64,000 nucleotides of DNA from Schistocerca nitens. Lineage: Eukaryota > Arthropoda > Insecta > Orthoptera > Acrididae. The position numbers and the translations under genes are program-made. Positions 10,098 through 21,364 of the stretch are shown one piece after another. Under the pieces are notes generated by a model. That model was not told where the DNA came from. It did not search any database and saw only the letters and a program-made list of their open reading frames with translations. The DNA lies in assembly GCF_023898315.1 (NCBI RefSeq), contig NC_064614.1, positions 503,456,109 to 503,520,108 on the forward strand. Reading direction: 5' to 3'. How positions within the stretch are numbered: position 1 is the first letter of the stretch; each line of letters begins with the position of its first letter.

Positions 10098-11735
10098 CTA
10101 ATGGTTTCCCTGTCTCGTCCCAGCAGATACGGTCCCCGGATGCTGCTGAGGCGGCTGATCACACCCTCTGGCGTTATTACTATTCTGTGAAGCCCGTATC
10201 ACGTTAGTATGATACTGGTTTCCGTCTTTCCTGTTATTATTTGCATTGTACCGATTGTTATTACGATCCGAACCATTATTGTTATTGCTGCCATGGTTGC
10301 GGTATGGATTATTCCCATGGTTATCGTTGTTGTGGTTGCTGTGGTACCCGTTGTTGTTACCACGGCCTCTACCACTGTCGCGATTATTGCGCCAATTGTC
10401 CTCGTCCTCCACTCTTTCCAGGAAATCATTTATTGTCCTGTAATTGCTTCCTACGTAGCGTTTTGTATCATCTGGAAGCTTTTTGTAGAGTTCCCAGACT
10501 ATTTCGGATTCCGTGCGGCGATCACGCAAATATTCCAACTTGCGGATCCAGCCCTCACAAAACTCCTTCATCGAACCGCGCGAATTCGCATCGAAAGGCC
10601 TCGATACGACAAATTCGCGCCAGACACTTTGCTGTTTTTGCTCTGACCAGTATTCAGCCAGAAACAAACTTTTAAATTTGTCAAAAGTCAGGTTCGTAAT
10701 GTTGAGGTTTAAGCCCCAACGCTTGGCATCACCAGCCAACACATCAATAATCGCATTAATTTTTCTCTCATTAGTCCATGATTTGGGTAAAACTCTTTCA
10801 CAATTCTTAATGAAATCCGTCGCGTGTATACCGCTTTTTTTCAAGGGGTCGAACCGCTCCTCTTTCGTCAAAAATTCCGAACTATGTGCATAGATTGGCA
10901 CATAGCTCTGTTTTTCGTCAAGTTTCTTTTCTAATTCCGACACTCTCGTAATTACTTGGCAAGTGGTTGTCGCAAGCGTTTCTACTTCCCTTTTTTTCTC
11001 TTCGCAGGTATTAGCCTGCTTCGTCACTTTGGTATCTACTTCGGATACTAAAGCCTTTAAAGTTTCCGCCTTCTTTTGATCCTCTTTTTTCACTAATTGA
11101 ATTTGTTCCGTCACCATATTCTCGATGATCGGAGCAACTGATTCTCCTACACTTTTCTCGATTCTGCTAATTTCGGAATAAAAACGAGTATTTATGCTCG
11201 CAATTTCCGCCTGAACGCCTATCATTTCCTGTTTAAGATTACCGATTTCGGTATTAATCACAACAATATCTTCTTTGATTTTATCAACTTTCGTGTTAAC
11301 AACTCCAACATTGTTGTTAACAACATTAATAGCTGTGTTGTGACTGTCTAGCTTTCGTTCAATTTTTTCAGACTGAGCTTCTTGCTTGGCCGATAGACTC
11401 TTGATTTCGTTAATCAAAACATTCAATAAATCAGTTAAATTCCCGGAAACTACCGGTTTTACTTCCGTAGCGGCTTCCTCTTTAATTGTCCCCCCGTATT
11501 CGTCATCAAGGGATTCACATTTGATTTTCACTTCCGATTCCGAAACATTTTCTAAAGTGTGGAATTCCATTTCTGCTCTTTGTTGCGTTTCGGCGGTCGC
11601 GTCTTTCATGCTAGCCGCCTGTCCCTGAACAATGGGTACCGCGGTGCGCGTTTCCCACTGTTCGACCGATTGTTCCTTATCCAAACCTACCAAATTTTGG
11701 CAATTGTTGCCTTCACTCATTTTAATAATTTTCAA
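10098..11735 (-). CDS. Gag-like protein of the LTR element
   Basis: 545 codons on the minus strand, starting soon after the primer-binding site. The first half is rich in Lys, Glu and Ser with heptad-like segments consistent with coiled coil (residues about 90-260). The centre (residues about 300-420) matches the retrotransposon gag capsid-type domain (AGDAKRWGLNL, WREFVVSRPFD). The C-terminal 90 residues are an Asn/Arg/Gly/His-rich low-complexity tail (RNNRDSGRGRGNNNGYH), with no CCHC knuckle seen. In the family this protein forms the virus-like particle. Long open frames on the plus strand in this region are shadows. Confidence 0.8.
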   Translation of the reverse strand: MKIIKMSEGNNCQNLVGLDKEQSVEQWETRTAVPIVQGQAASMKDATAETQQRAEMEFHTLENVSESEVKIKCESLDDEYGGTIKEEAATEVKPVVSGNLTDLLNVLINEIKSLSAKQEAQSEKIERKLDSHNTAINVVNNNVGVVNTKVDKIKEDIVVINTEIGNLKQEMIGVQAEIASINTRFYSEISRIEKSVGESVAPIIENMVTEQIQLVKKEDQKKAETLKALVSEVDTKVTKQANTCEEKKREVETLATTTCQVITRVSELEKKLDEKQSYVPIYAHSSEFLTKEERFDPLKKSGIHATDFIKNCERVLPKSWTNERKINAIIDVLAGDAKRWGLNLNITNLTFDKFKSLFLAEYWSEQKQQSVWREFVVSRPFDANSRGSMKEFCEGWIRKLEYLRDRRTESEIVWELYKKLPDDTKRYVGSNYRTINDFLERVEDEDNWRNNRDSGRGRGNNNGYHSNHNNDNHGNNPYRNHGSNNNNGSDRNNNRYNANNNRKDGNQYHTNVIRASQNSNNARGCDQPPQQHPGTVSAGTRQGNH

Positions 11736-11878
11736 TATAAACGCTAAATCTCAAATCTAATTAGGATTCCTCACACTAATATTCTCGCTGACGTATCGAC
11801 CATTTCGTAACCAGTACTTTGTTACGAGATTTGCACAACGCAAAATTCGTATCCAGAACAACCTCAAATTTGAAGATT

Positions 11879-11896
11879 GTCCTGTCACGGTCGCCA
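11879..11896 (-). other. Primer-binding site matching tRNA-Arg
   Basis: On the minus strand the 18 bases after the 5' LTR, two bases from its edge, read TGGCGACCGTGACAGGAC. This matches the complement of the 3' end of tRNA-Arg, the primer used by mdg1/412-type gypsy elements of Drosophila. The match supports the minus-strand orientation and the Ty3/gypsy assignment. Confidence 0.85.
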
Positions 11897-11898
11897 CG

Positions 11899-13344
11899 TG
11901 TAACCTCCCCCTCACTTATCGACCTTAATGACAGTGAAAAATTAAACCGCGTGTACCTAATGGGAATTTGGGAAAAGCAATCGTCACCGAAGTTAATCTG
12001 TCGGTAAAGAGGGAGGAAAGGGTTACATCTAAATGAAAGGAAAAATGCAAATGAAACTGTTGGAAATTAATTTTGAAAAGGGGTAAAGTTAATAAAGAAA
12101 GTGAATGTGCGGCCGTTACGTCAACAATTAACTAGCGGTAATTAGATATTTGAGATTTGGGGAAATCACGGTCACCAGTCCTAAGGACAATTACTATAGT
12201 AACTGAAAAAGAAAGGTTATTACACATATAATTAGCACTAGAAGCGTGGCAACTGAAGGTTGACACGTGTAGTGTGAAAACTGAAAGTTTGTCAGAAGTA
12301 ATAAATTTCGCTGCACTCTGACTTAATTTAGCAAAAGAATTAATGAAACCGGAAAATCGAAAGTTAATTTAGTGACTGAAGTTAATAGTGAGCTTTCTTT
12401 CTGAAGCACATCGAAATACAGTTAGTCTTGGACTACCTCAAAAATCATTTCTAAAGCTACTTGAATCTACGCAATTTAGAAAGAAGAGATTTAACTTTGA
12501 ACTTGAATTAAACGATTCTGAACAATTAACAATAGTAAAATTTACTACGTACCAAGCTGAGCTGCAGTCACAGGTAATCTAAAATACGGTAACAAAACTC
12601 GCACTCTTAATTTGTGCTTGTGTAATCTAACTATCGTAGCCAGCTATGAATACTTAAAGTGAACTTTGAAATTAAAGTAGTGAAATGGAATTATGCTGGC
12701 GTTTGAATTTCAACGACACTCGGGTTCATTTCGGAAAAGGAAGGGACCCTGCTTGGCAATGCAATTGGGACAATGAGCAACAAAGGTCCATGCTAAGTTG
12801 GTGTAATTTTGCCAGGCAAATGGAACAATTTGAAAAGCTGAGGTCTGCCATACAGTTCTGAAACTTTACGTGCTTTTAGTCTTCCATGTTGGTTGATTGA
12901 AGGTTTGAAGCCGTCGATCGAGGAGGTGGCGACAGTCACTCATTGTCGGCCGTCGCTGTTGCAGAAGCTGGATGTTGGCGCGCCTTCTTCTCGACACGGT
13001 CACCAGGCGAAACGGGCTCTTGATGTGCGCCAGCTAATGCTTCCCGTCCGCGACACCATGTCAGAAACTATCATCGCGAGTCGAGCGCAATTACATGCTG
13101 CCAAACCCCGAAAGCGCGGCAACTCGCGGGAGCGTCACACAACACACCTGCTCCACTCACTACTCCAGCCAGACTCCGACTGCTCTGCCCGCGCTCCACG
13201 CGGCAGAGTTAACACTAGCAAAGATCCTACACACTTTGATTCTTCACACGACCTATCGAAGTAATCGTTCGATAGCAGTTTTCCCTAGGCAAGACCCAGC
13301 GTAGAAATACAAATAATATTAACGAAACAAACCAATTATACATC

Positions 13345-13417
<73 letters not shown>

Positions 13418-13534
13418 AAACAATTACAATATACGAAGACACAGAAATATTATATATTCAGGTATCAAAAATAAGGAAAACAAATTTATAGTACAATAAA
13501 TGGAAGTAGGAGGATATGCATTTCCGGCGTTGCA
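11899..13534 (-). repeat. Right (5') LTR
   Basis: 1636 bases, uninterrupted, nearly identical to the left LTR. It contains a (TA)n tract at 13348-13414. The short open frames inside (for example 12893-13264) occur identically in the left LTR and are not evidence of a gene. Promoter function on the minus strand is expected from the family and was not demonstrated. Confidence 0.92.
13348..13414. repeat. (TA)n microsatellite in the right LTR
   Basis: About 33 TA units. The matching tract in the left LTR is where the Tc1 element inserted (TA-rich remnants at 5336-5356 and 6763-6810). Confidence 0.95.
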
Positions 13535-13628
13535 ATAGTCACGTTAGTACTGTATTTCCTTTCATCTGCTGTTTCTTTGTACTCTGGCACTCTGTTCTCC
13601 TAGCCACTTTTATTTGTCCCGCCATGTA

Positions 13629-15030
13629 CCTACGATATGACCGACGGTCACAGCAAAGTAGTAGTTTAAATTATCACATGTCATTTTAAAAGAACGCACA
13701 CTTTTTTAAAGACCGGCAATGGGACATTCCTCCGACAAGGCTTGGTTCACCATTTGTGCCACCCCAGAAAAATTGTATTTGACGTAATTGGAACCACAAT
13801 GCTGCGAAACCAGTGTTAAAGTAACCGCATTGGTATCTGCATGATGAATTTTTTGTCCTCCTGATACGAAGTATGTACTACGTACACTTCAATTTTTGCT
13901 CGTGGAATTCAAAGCATGATTAGAAGATCACTCAGAAACTTCATTTCAGAACAAAATAGTGTATTTGTACTATTCATTATATATCTACCTCGGTAATATA
14001 CAAGAATTTTTGCCAGTTACCACAAGTATTATTAGCATACCATATACGTTTTATGATTTCTTATATCCAGTGCAGATACTTTCACAAAAGTGCCGGTGTT
14101 TCAGTGTTGAAGTACCAGCCTACACGTCCGAAGATTGGGGGTTGTTCTACAGTTGGGATTAATATTTTTTTCTGTCACTTAGTTGTTTCAACTCTGGCAG
14201 TAACGTGTTAATGTCTGGAATTCCAAGATGCGCCCTGTTTCGAAGCCCACTTTAAGTTGTAGATCTCACTGTGATTGGCGTTGCAAGTCAGTTCAAAAAT
14301 CGGAGGTAGGAAATGGAATACGGTTTCCACTAAGACTATGCTTGGTAAAACAATTTGGTATTCAAACCAGCTCTCGGTTATAGTTTATACCAATTTAAGC
14401 ACCTAAATCTAATCAGACTCAGAAGCTGTAGAATACATCTTGTGGTGCCACTGAAGACAGTTTGAGAATTAACACAATAGTCCTCATATACACTTAACCG
14501 CAGAATATCATGATCTTGTCTGGATCAATAGCTGCCAAACCAACCTCGCTGACACACGTATAAAACAGGCAATCGGAACCGTAATTGCAGCTATGAGAAC
14601 AAATCCGCTCAAGTGGTTGAGTAATATCGCACCTCCCCAAACCAGATAATTGGCAGCCCTCAAATAACACTTCGAAAAATGTAATCCCATCCCATCCCTT
14701 CCCATTCATGTCGATTAAGATTTCCTTAAACGGCAGCAACTGAGACTGAAGTCAAGCCATGAACTTTTAGCGTCGCCAATCAACTCAATGACTTCGTCAT
14801 CAGTGATGGTTGGTTATCACTTTCGCAAGATCTGAATGTCACGAAATCCCATATCGCGACAGATCTTTGAAGGCGCTAGGATTTTCCATTCCCAGAAAAC
14901 GATGGTGCAACATGAACAAGATTGTAGAAAACATGGTATCTGCAAAAAGAGCCTGATTCAGTGAAAAGTTTCAGAACGTTCCCGATGCGATCTATTTGGA
15001 ACTGAAGAGCAAACAATCGCTATCGAGCTA
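13629..15030. other. Unassigned
   Basis: AT-rich sequence between the nested mariner and the next repeat. Open frames are under 85 codons (for example 14494-14739 minus) and not recognised. I see no gene, repeat boundary or motif. Confidence 0.5.
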
Positions 15031-15370
15031 GTCTCGGTCCGGCACACAGTTTTAACTTGCCAGGAAGTTCCATATCAGCGCACATTCTGCTGTAGAGTAA
15101 AAATTGCATTTTGGGAACATTGTGCAGGCTGTGTCTAAGCCACGTCTCGGCAATAATCTTTCGTCGAAGAGTGTTAGTATTGCAATTTTCGCAGGAGGAC
15201 TTCTGTGAAGTTTGGAATGAAGGAGAGGAGGTACTGGCGGAAGTACAACTGTGAGGGCAAGTCGTCAGTCGCGTTTGGTTAGCTCAACCGGTACACCACT
15301 TACCCGCGAGAGGCAAAGGTCCCGAATTCGAATCTGGGTCCGGTACACAGTTTTAATTTGCCAGAATGAA
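15031..15370 (+). repeat. tRNA-headed dispersed repeat, one monomer of a tandem type
   Basis: A tRNA-like segment at about 15272-15344 contains an A-box-like ttggttagctcaaccgg and a B-box-like attcgaatctggg. The words ggtccggcacacagttttaa and ttgccagga occur at 15037-15065 and again, slightly diverged, at 15339-15367. The piece therefore spans from the end of one tRNA-like unit to the end of the next, with a roughly 300-base period. This matches a tandem tRNA-containing repeat I associate with locusts (memory, unverified). Mutations in the tRNA part argue against a working tRNA gene. Confidence 0.7.
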
Positions 15371-15639
15371 AATATCATTCCCCTCACATAGACCTGGTTT
15401 GCCCTGATACGGTCCTCAGGAGCGCGCTACAAGACACTCACGACCTCACCGCCGAAGCATTAGAATAGCTGGCCCATAGGGACCTGCATTTGTTATTTTT
15501 TTAAAAAAATGCGAAAGTGTTCTTTCAGTTTAAGTCGTAAGTAGTTATGTATATCTTAACTCTTTCTCGGAATGGCTGTGAGACGTAAAAAATTCCCGTC
15601 ACAAGAAAATAATTAATGTAGAGCGATGGAATTTTCGGA

Positions 15640-16730
15640 ACACGTTTATCTCCTTAACATATTTAAGTGATTAACATTGAACGACAGCAAGTTAATGTAA
15701 GGGTGAGGCAAGCCACTGAAAATGTGAAATTATGGTACATTAACAACCGGTGTAAGCACAAGAATGCTGAATACAGGCGTGCCGCCGGGCATGCAGTTGC
15801 CGTATGAGAGTGTATGGGATGGAGTTCCATGCCTGTTGCACTTGATGGGTTAAAACAGTGACGGCTAATGCTGGTTGTGGATGACGTTGGAGCTGTCGTC
15901 CGATGGTGTCTCATATGCGCCCTTTGGAGACCGACCCGGTGATCGGGTAGGCCAAGGCAACAAGTCGACTGTTCAGAATGTTGGGTTATAATATGGGTTT
16001 GTGGGCGAGCGTCATCCAGTTGGGAAACACGCCCTCTAATAATCTTCGTGAATAGCAGCACATCAGATACAGTCACCAGACTGACGTACAAATGTGCAGT
16101 CAGGGTGCGTTGGATAACAGCGAGAGTGCCCTTCGTGTCATACGAATTCGCAACCCAGACCACAACTCCATGTGTAGGTCCATTGCGTCTCGCATGCGTA
16201 CTACTTGGTTGGAAGCCCTTAGCTGGCCTCCTCCTAACCAACACACGGCCGTTACTGGCACAGAAGCAGAACCAGCTTTCATCAGAAAGTACGACAGATC
16301 TGACCATGACCTCCAATGACCTCTCGCTTGAAGCTGCTGGAGTCGTAAATGGCAGTGGTTCGGTGTCAGTGGAATGCACGCTGTAGGGCATCTGGCTCGG
16401 AGCTGCCCTTGAAGTAACCGATTTGTAACAGTTCTCTGAGTTACTGTGGTGCCAAGAGCTGCTCAAACTGCTGCTGCATATGCACTACAAAGCACAAGAG
16501 ACAAACGCAGAACACAGTGGTCTTCGCTCTCGGTAATGACATGCGGCCTTTCGGAGCCCCTTCTTCTTGCTACCGTACATTCTCATGACCACTGCTGCCA
16601 GCAATCATGTGTGTGGCTACATGCCTGCCAAGTCTTTCTGCAGTTTCGGAATAGTAACATCCAGCTTCTTGTAGCCCTATCACGCGAACTTATTGAAACT
16701 CACTGAAGTGTTGACAATACAGTCTTTGTC
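15640..16730 (-). pseudogene. Decayed Tc1-like transposase
   Basis: A minus-strand relic readable across 15663-16466 and slightly upstream. Recognisable parts are VVLSDESWFCFCASNGRVLVRRRP (first catalytic Asp block), a GVVVWVANSY segment corresponding to VMVWGAISY of Tc1, and RVSQLDDARPQT in place of QQDNARPH. The N-terminal half is visible only in other frames. No clear inverted ends or TA duplication were found, so the limits are approximate. Confidence 0.7.
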
Positions 16731-16922
16731 GCCTTAAAGGCATTATTGACTAACTTCACCTCACCGCGTCCAGTCTTAACGGTAAATACAAGTCAGGACC
16801 GTTACAGCGTGCATTTAAAGCAAACTTGATTTGCGTCCTCATAGTGGGGCTACTAGCACCACTCTTATGAGACTGGTGCGAAATTTGAATAGACAGATTT
16901 AGAAACATGCCTACCAACTTCC

Positions 16923-17242
16923 AGGCAACGGCCTTGCCGCAGTGGATACACCGGTTCCCGTCAGATCATCGAAGCTAAGCGCTGTCGGGCATGGCCGGCA
17001 CTTGGATGGGTGACCATCCGGGCCGCCATGCGCTGTTGCCATTTTTCGGGGTGCACTCAGCCTCGTGATGCCAACTGAGGAGCTACTCGACCGAACAGTA
17101 GCGGCTGCGGTCAAAGAAAACCACGATAACGACCGGGAGAGCGGTGTGCTGACCACACGCCCCTGCTATCCGCATCCTCAGCTGAAGATGACACGGCGGT
17201 CTGATGGTTCCGATGGGCCGCTTGTGGCTTGAAGACGGAGTG
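16923..17242 (+). repeat. 5S-rRNA-headed SINE (SINE3-type)
   Basis: The first 120 bases resemble 5S rRNA: ccggttcccgtcagatcatc, gaagctaagcgctgtcgggc (box A region) and cttggatgggtgaccatccg (box C region). They are followed by about 200 bases of non-5S tail ending gacggagtg. A perfect 12-bp target duplication, ctaccaacttcc, lies at 16911-16922 and 17243-17254. This shows LINE-mediated insertion rather than a 5S gene. Orientation and the internal RNA polymerase III promoter are on the plus strand. Confidence 0.92.
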
Positions 17243-17254
17243 CTACCAACTTCC

Positions 17255-19556
17255 GCTTATGTCGCAAAAACTCCTTCTTAGTATTGCGGTTCTCTTACAC
17301 CAGTGTGTGCATACCTCTGAGCGCTCACCGGCTTCGGATTGGCCCGACGTGCTCAGCATACGCTAACGCTTGTCGGGCAAGAAGCAGCGCTAGCTTTAGT
17401 AACGAATCACATCCAGCAAGACGGCTGCAGGCCCACTTGTTGTATAGGTATGTGCTGGAACGTTTCACTTTCATACGTACACGCAGCTAGTATTTACAGA
17501 TGTCAGTGGCTTTAATTTCAAGAACACGTTTTTGAGAATGAAGGCTCATGTTCAAAAGCAACCGAACGACCTAAAGTGCATTCCGCCTGATTTTAGTGCA
17601 GCGGAATATAATACTTGCTCTATACATTTCTGATTTCTACATTGCTGCCAGTTCATGCAGATGGCAGGACTTCCGATTATGAAGGGCAGCCAGTTTCATT
17701 GAAGCATTAAGTGAAAGATTTGGATTTAGTTTCTGCAAACACCGGTCGGCAGTAAGGGTTATGTCAAAGACTGCACGTGCTGGGGAGGCGAGGCTGCTTG
17801 TTAATGACGATGTTGCTGAACAAAGAAATGAATGCAGTGTACATGTTATGCCCATTTCCATGGAGTCAGGAAGTCAAAAGTCTTATCCAGTGTAGCGCCT
17901 GGTACTCTACGAAAAAATCATGACCTGCTATATGTAAAGGTCGGTGAGTTCTTGGAATGATGTTTGTTATGCCTCAGGTCTAGATTGATATTTCCCATTT
18001 CAGATGACCATTTGTAACTGACATGAACAGACTGTCTTCACCTTTGCTAGCGAGTGGAGAAGAATCAGTTTCGGTTGGGCCCTAACAGATGCGGAAGTCG
18101 TGGCAAATAGTATCCCTGTCACCAATAACGTTTCTTACACGCGATATTTTGCTTCAGTTACTGAACCAGGAGAACCGATCCAGTACAAAAATGTTTGTCA
18201 CGTCATTTCGTTTTAATTTTTCCTAACTGGTATTGCCGATGTATTTAAGGTGTATTCATGCCTAATTAACAATGATGACGTGTGCTCTGTTCGAGTCTCG
18301 GTCAGTTTTGCTTAGTTAGGATTGATAATACTTTTGGATTTGAATCCCTATCCGGAACAAAACCATTCGTCATATCGTTTAACGTTCAAATATACGCACA
18401 ATAATTGCCCATTAATTTTATAAATATTTGGAATTAATTTTTGCTATATAACAAGGGGATAGATGCCTTTCCAGCTGCACATAGATCCATGTGTCATCAC
18501 GAGTACACCGAAATTACCAGTTAAGCGCTGTTGATGTTGAGGTGCCATAGAGCGCTTTACTCTATTGCCTGCAGTCCTAGTTGTGTGGAAAACCTTTTAG
18601 AGAGCAAGAACGCTTCGAATTATAGTACGAATTTGGGCTTCCAGGTATCTTTGCAAAAACTATTATTAAAGAAAATTACATTTGATTAAGGATTACTGGA
18701 TGATTTATGTGATAGAGTTATAGGTATTAATTGTCTCAAATACTAATGAAAGTGATTATATTTTTGGAATACCAATAACTGTAATAAATGTGAGTTTACA
18801 AGTGTTAAGGACTGACTCATCTCTATTTCCTGATGTTTGCTATATCGTGCTGTTAATCTACATTTGAATCCATTGCCATAGAGAGCAGTGTTATTTAACA
18901 GCCACTTGGGGTAACCATTTCATATTATCAAACGATTGTATCGAAATGATATTAAAGGACTTGCAACAAAGTTACTTCATGTTCACTGCAAGTAAATCAG
19001 GCAGAAATCAGGTCAGGTCACTCGGATACTTAAGAGCATGATAATGTGTTTTCAGTACAAAATTGTGTGCTAGGGAACCACGAACTATGAGAAAACCGGA
19101 AAAGAAAATAGCGACGCGTTTGAAATGTGATCCTGATAGATGGATATTGAAAATTAGGTAGATTGGAAGAGGTTCTCAGCAGAATTGGCGAGGAGAGGAA
19201 CTTAAGGAAAACATTCACTATAAGATGGAATGTATGTTTTATTCCAAGATGCTGGTTTAAAGAAGGTGCTAGAAAGCATGTGTTTTCAATACAGAGTATA
19301 AAATATGTGCAATAATATTAAGTAAAAGAGTAGTGGCCATCACAAACCTTTTAGTACTAAAAGATCTGAGACACGGACGATCCTTGACAGATGTCACTTT
19401 CACAGTTAAGATATAGGAAAGAGAATGGAATATATTCTATTACATCTGTTCAGTCACTTACGTTGAGATGTTTGTAAGCTGTTATGGATGGGCAAATGCC
19501 TATGTATGAAGACTGCTTACGAAAAGGTGTCCCACACGTCTTACATGAGAAATGAT
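17255..19556. other. Unassigned
   Basis: About 2.3 kb without a recognisable gene or repeat boundary. The longest open frames are 60-75 codons. Composition is ordinary and AT-leaning. Confidence 0.5.
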
Positions 19557-20510
19557 TCTACATCTACATTTGCATCTACATGGATACTCTGGAAATTACA
19601 GTTAAGTGCCTAGCAGAGGGTTCATCGAACCACCTCAACAATAATCCTCTACTATTCCAATCTCGAACAGCGCGCGGGGAAAACGAACACCTATATCTTT
19701 CCGTGCGAACACAGATTCCCTTATTCTATAATGTTAATCGTTTTTCCCCATGTAGGTCGACGTCAACAAAATAATTTAGCATGTGGATGAGTAAGTTGGT
19801 AATTTCGTGAGAAGATTCCGCCGCAACGAGAAACTCCTTTGTTTTAATGATCTCACCAAATCCTATATTATATCAGTGACACACTCTCCCCTATTTCTTG
19901 ATAATAAAAAACGTGCAGATTTTCTTTAAACTACCACGTTGTACTCCGTTAATTCTATCTGGTAAGGATCCCACACTGCGCCGCAGTACTCCAAAAGAGG
20001 ATGGACAAACATAGTGTAGGCATCTCTTTAGTAGATTTGTTGCATCTTCTATGTGTTATGCCAATAAAACGTAGTCTATTGTACGCCTTCCCAACAACGT
20101 TTACTAAGTTTTGCTTCCAATTTAAGTTTTTCGTAATTGTAATTTCTAGGTATACAGTTGAATTTATGGCCTTTAGATAAGATTAATTTGTCGTGTAACC
20201 GAAGTTTAACAGATTCCTTTTAGCACTCATGTGGATGACTCCACACTTTTGGTTATTTAGGATCAACTTACAATTTTGGCACCATACAGATATGTTTTCT
20301 AAATCGTCTTGCAATTTGTTTGAATCTTCTGATGACTCTACCAGACGATAAATGACAGCATCATCTGCAAACAATCTAAGATGGCTGCCCAGACTGTCTA
20401 CTAAATCTTTTTGATAAGGAACAACAGGAGCCATATACATTACTTTGGGGAACCCCAGAAATCAGTTCTGCTTTACTCGATGACTTTCTGTCAATTAGTA
20501 TGAACTGTGA
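19557..20510 (-). pseudogene. CR1/Jockey-like LINE, 3' third
   Basis: The minus-strand 3' end is marked by repeated GTAGAT units (tctacatctacattt on plus, from 19557). Upstream on minus is a reverse transcriptase fragment (20183-20440) with LRLFADDAVIYRLVESSEDSNKL, where FADD is the catalytic box, then NNQKCGVIHMSAKRNLLNFGYT. Further downstream are shifted-frame matches to the thumb and C-terminal part (CNKSTKE, WDPYQIELTE). It stops abruptly at 20510, and the missing upstream continuation resumes at 29074. Several frame changes mean it is dead. Confidence 0.8.
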
Positions 20511-21055
20511 TTAGCTGGGTGAAGTAAGGATCAGAACATTTTGTTAATGCATATTACATAGATTCAGGGGCAAGTATACATTCAGGAGCAAACTTGATTG
20601 AGTTATTACCCTTCCCCCCCTTTATCCTATTGTTCTGTTGGTTAATTTATGACCCTCTGGGGATAATCTGTCCTTCTGAGAAACCCCCTTCCCCTCCGAC
20701 TCTTACTACTTCACCCCTTTCCCCTTCCCCTTGCCAATGCAAGCAAACTTTTCATGCCAAAATAATTGACTAATTAATTAAATTGATTAATTAACTCCTC
20801 CCCGTCTGGGAAAACACCCAGCCCACCTCCCCTCCCTTCCTCCATTTGGAAATTAGAGGTGAAAGGTCTCAGTCTGTGCTGGACAGATAGGATCTCACGA
20901 CAGGTAATTCAGTTACATAGCGAAAGGATATACTTTTTATTTATAAAATTCAATTTTGAGGGGCTGGATTGCTGTTGCTCATCATTCTCTGCAGTTTTGG
21001 AACATGGAGGTCTTATGAAATATGTCAGAAAGAAGTAATTAAATAGGTCACTTGT
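20511..21055. repeat. Left arm of the long inverted repeat
   Basis: A C-rich arm with blocks such as cccttccccccctttatcc, preceded and followed by AT-rich segments (taattgactaattaattaaa). It pairs with 28525-29073 with many substitutions and some indels. The outermost bases are less certain than the interior match. Confidence 0.75.
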
Positions 21056-21364
21056 TTCCGATTACGCAAGGAATACCATCACGAATTCGACGTCAGTGTA
21101 ACTCACGACACGTAATTATATAGTCAAAAATCTGTCGCTCTCGTCATTGCACCAACCACAGGGTAGACATGCCAGCCGCTTCCTGCACTCCCATGGGGTC
21201 AGGTTGGGGCTGGGGCTGGGGGAGAGGCCCCACTACTCCTGCTCAGGCCCCGCGACCACTATTGGTTGCCTTTCACCCAGTGCCCACCAGCTGCCTTGCA
21301 CCCAGTGCTGGCTCGTGTGGCACACATTGCGGAAGTCGCACTAATATCTAAACAATGCATTAGG

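Larger units (their letters stand above)
3879..13534 (-). mobile_element. Gypsy-like (Ty3/Metaviridae-type) LTR retroelement, non-autonomous looking, broken
   Basis: A complete two-LTR structure oriented on the minus strand. The 5' LTR is 11899-13534 and the 3' LTR is 3879-6936 (which contains a later Tc1 insertion). The LTRs start TG and end CA, and a 4-bp target duplication atag flanks the element. A primer-binding site matching the 3' end of tRNA-Arg follows the 5' LTR. Coding blocks in order are a gag-like protein, a middle block, and a block with an aspartic-protease signature and an integrase C-terminal-like tail. No reverse transcriptase or RNase H region is recognisable, so the copy looks broken, with a few breaks, and would depend on relatives. 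The LTRs differ at about eleven positions over about 1.55 kb, which points to a young insertion. Confidence 0.9.
3151..13626 (+). mobile_element. Short mariner relic split by an LTR retroelement
   Basis: The left end (3151) reads cacagggtggggcaaataaa and the right end (13600-13626) is its inverted counterpart (ccacttttatttgtcccgcca), flanked by TA on both sides. The two parts, 3151-3878 and 13539-13626, total about 815 bases, so the copy was already internally deleted. Plus-strand traces of a transposase are visible: a VRKWRQ helix-turn-helix piece near 3440 and a C-terminal piece around 3650-3870 (RYPGHLICQC-like, SPDLSVCDYFLWG in intact relatives). Everything from 3879 to 13534 is the younger LTR element, whose 4-bp duplication atag (3875-3878 and 13535-13538) marks the insertion point. 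Confidence 0.8.

Noticed and set aside
10209-10675. Three plus-strand open frames of 65-145 codons rich in Val/Ile/Cys/Leu
   Set aside because: They are the antisense of the Asn-rich tail of the gag-like protein on the minus strand.
12893-13264. 123-codon frame present twice (also 4873-5244)
   Set aside because: It lies inside both LTRs and is duplicated only because the LTRs are; no protein family is visible.
16923-17040. A 5S rRNA gene
   Set aside because: It is fused to an unrelated 200-base tail and has a perfect target duplication, so it is a SINE.
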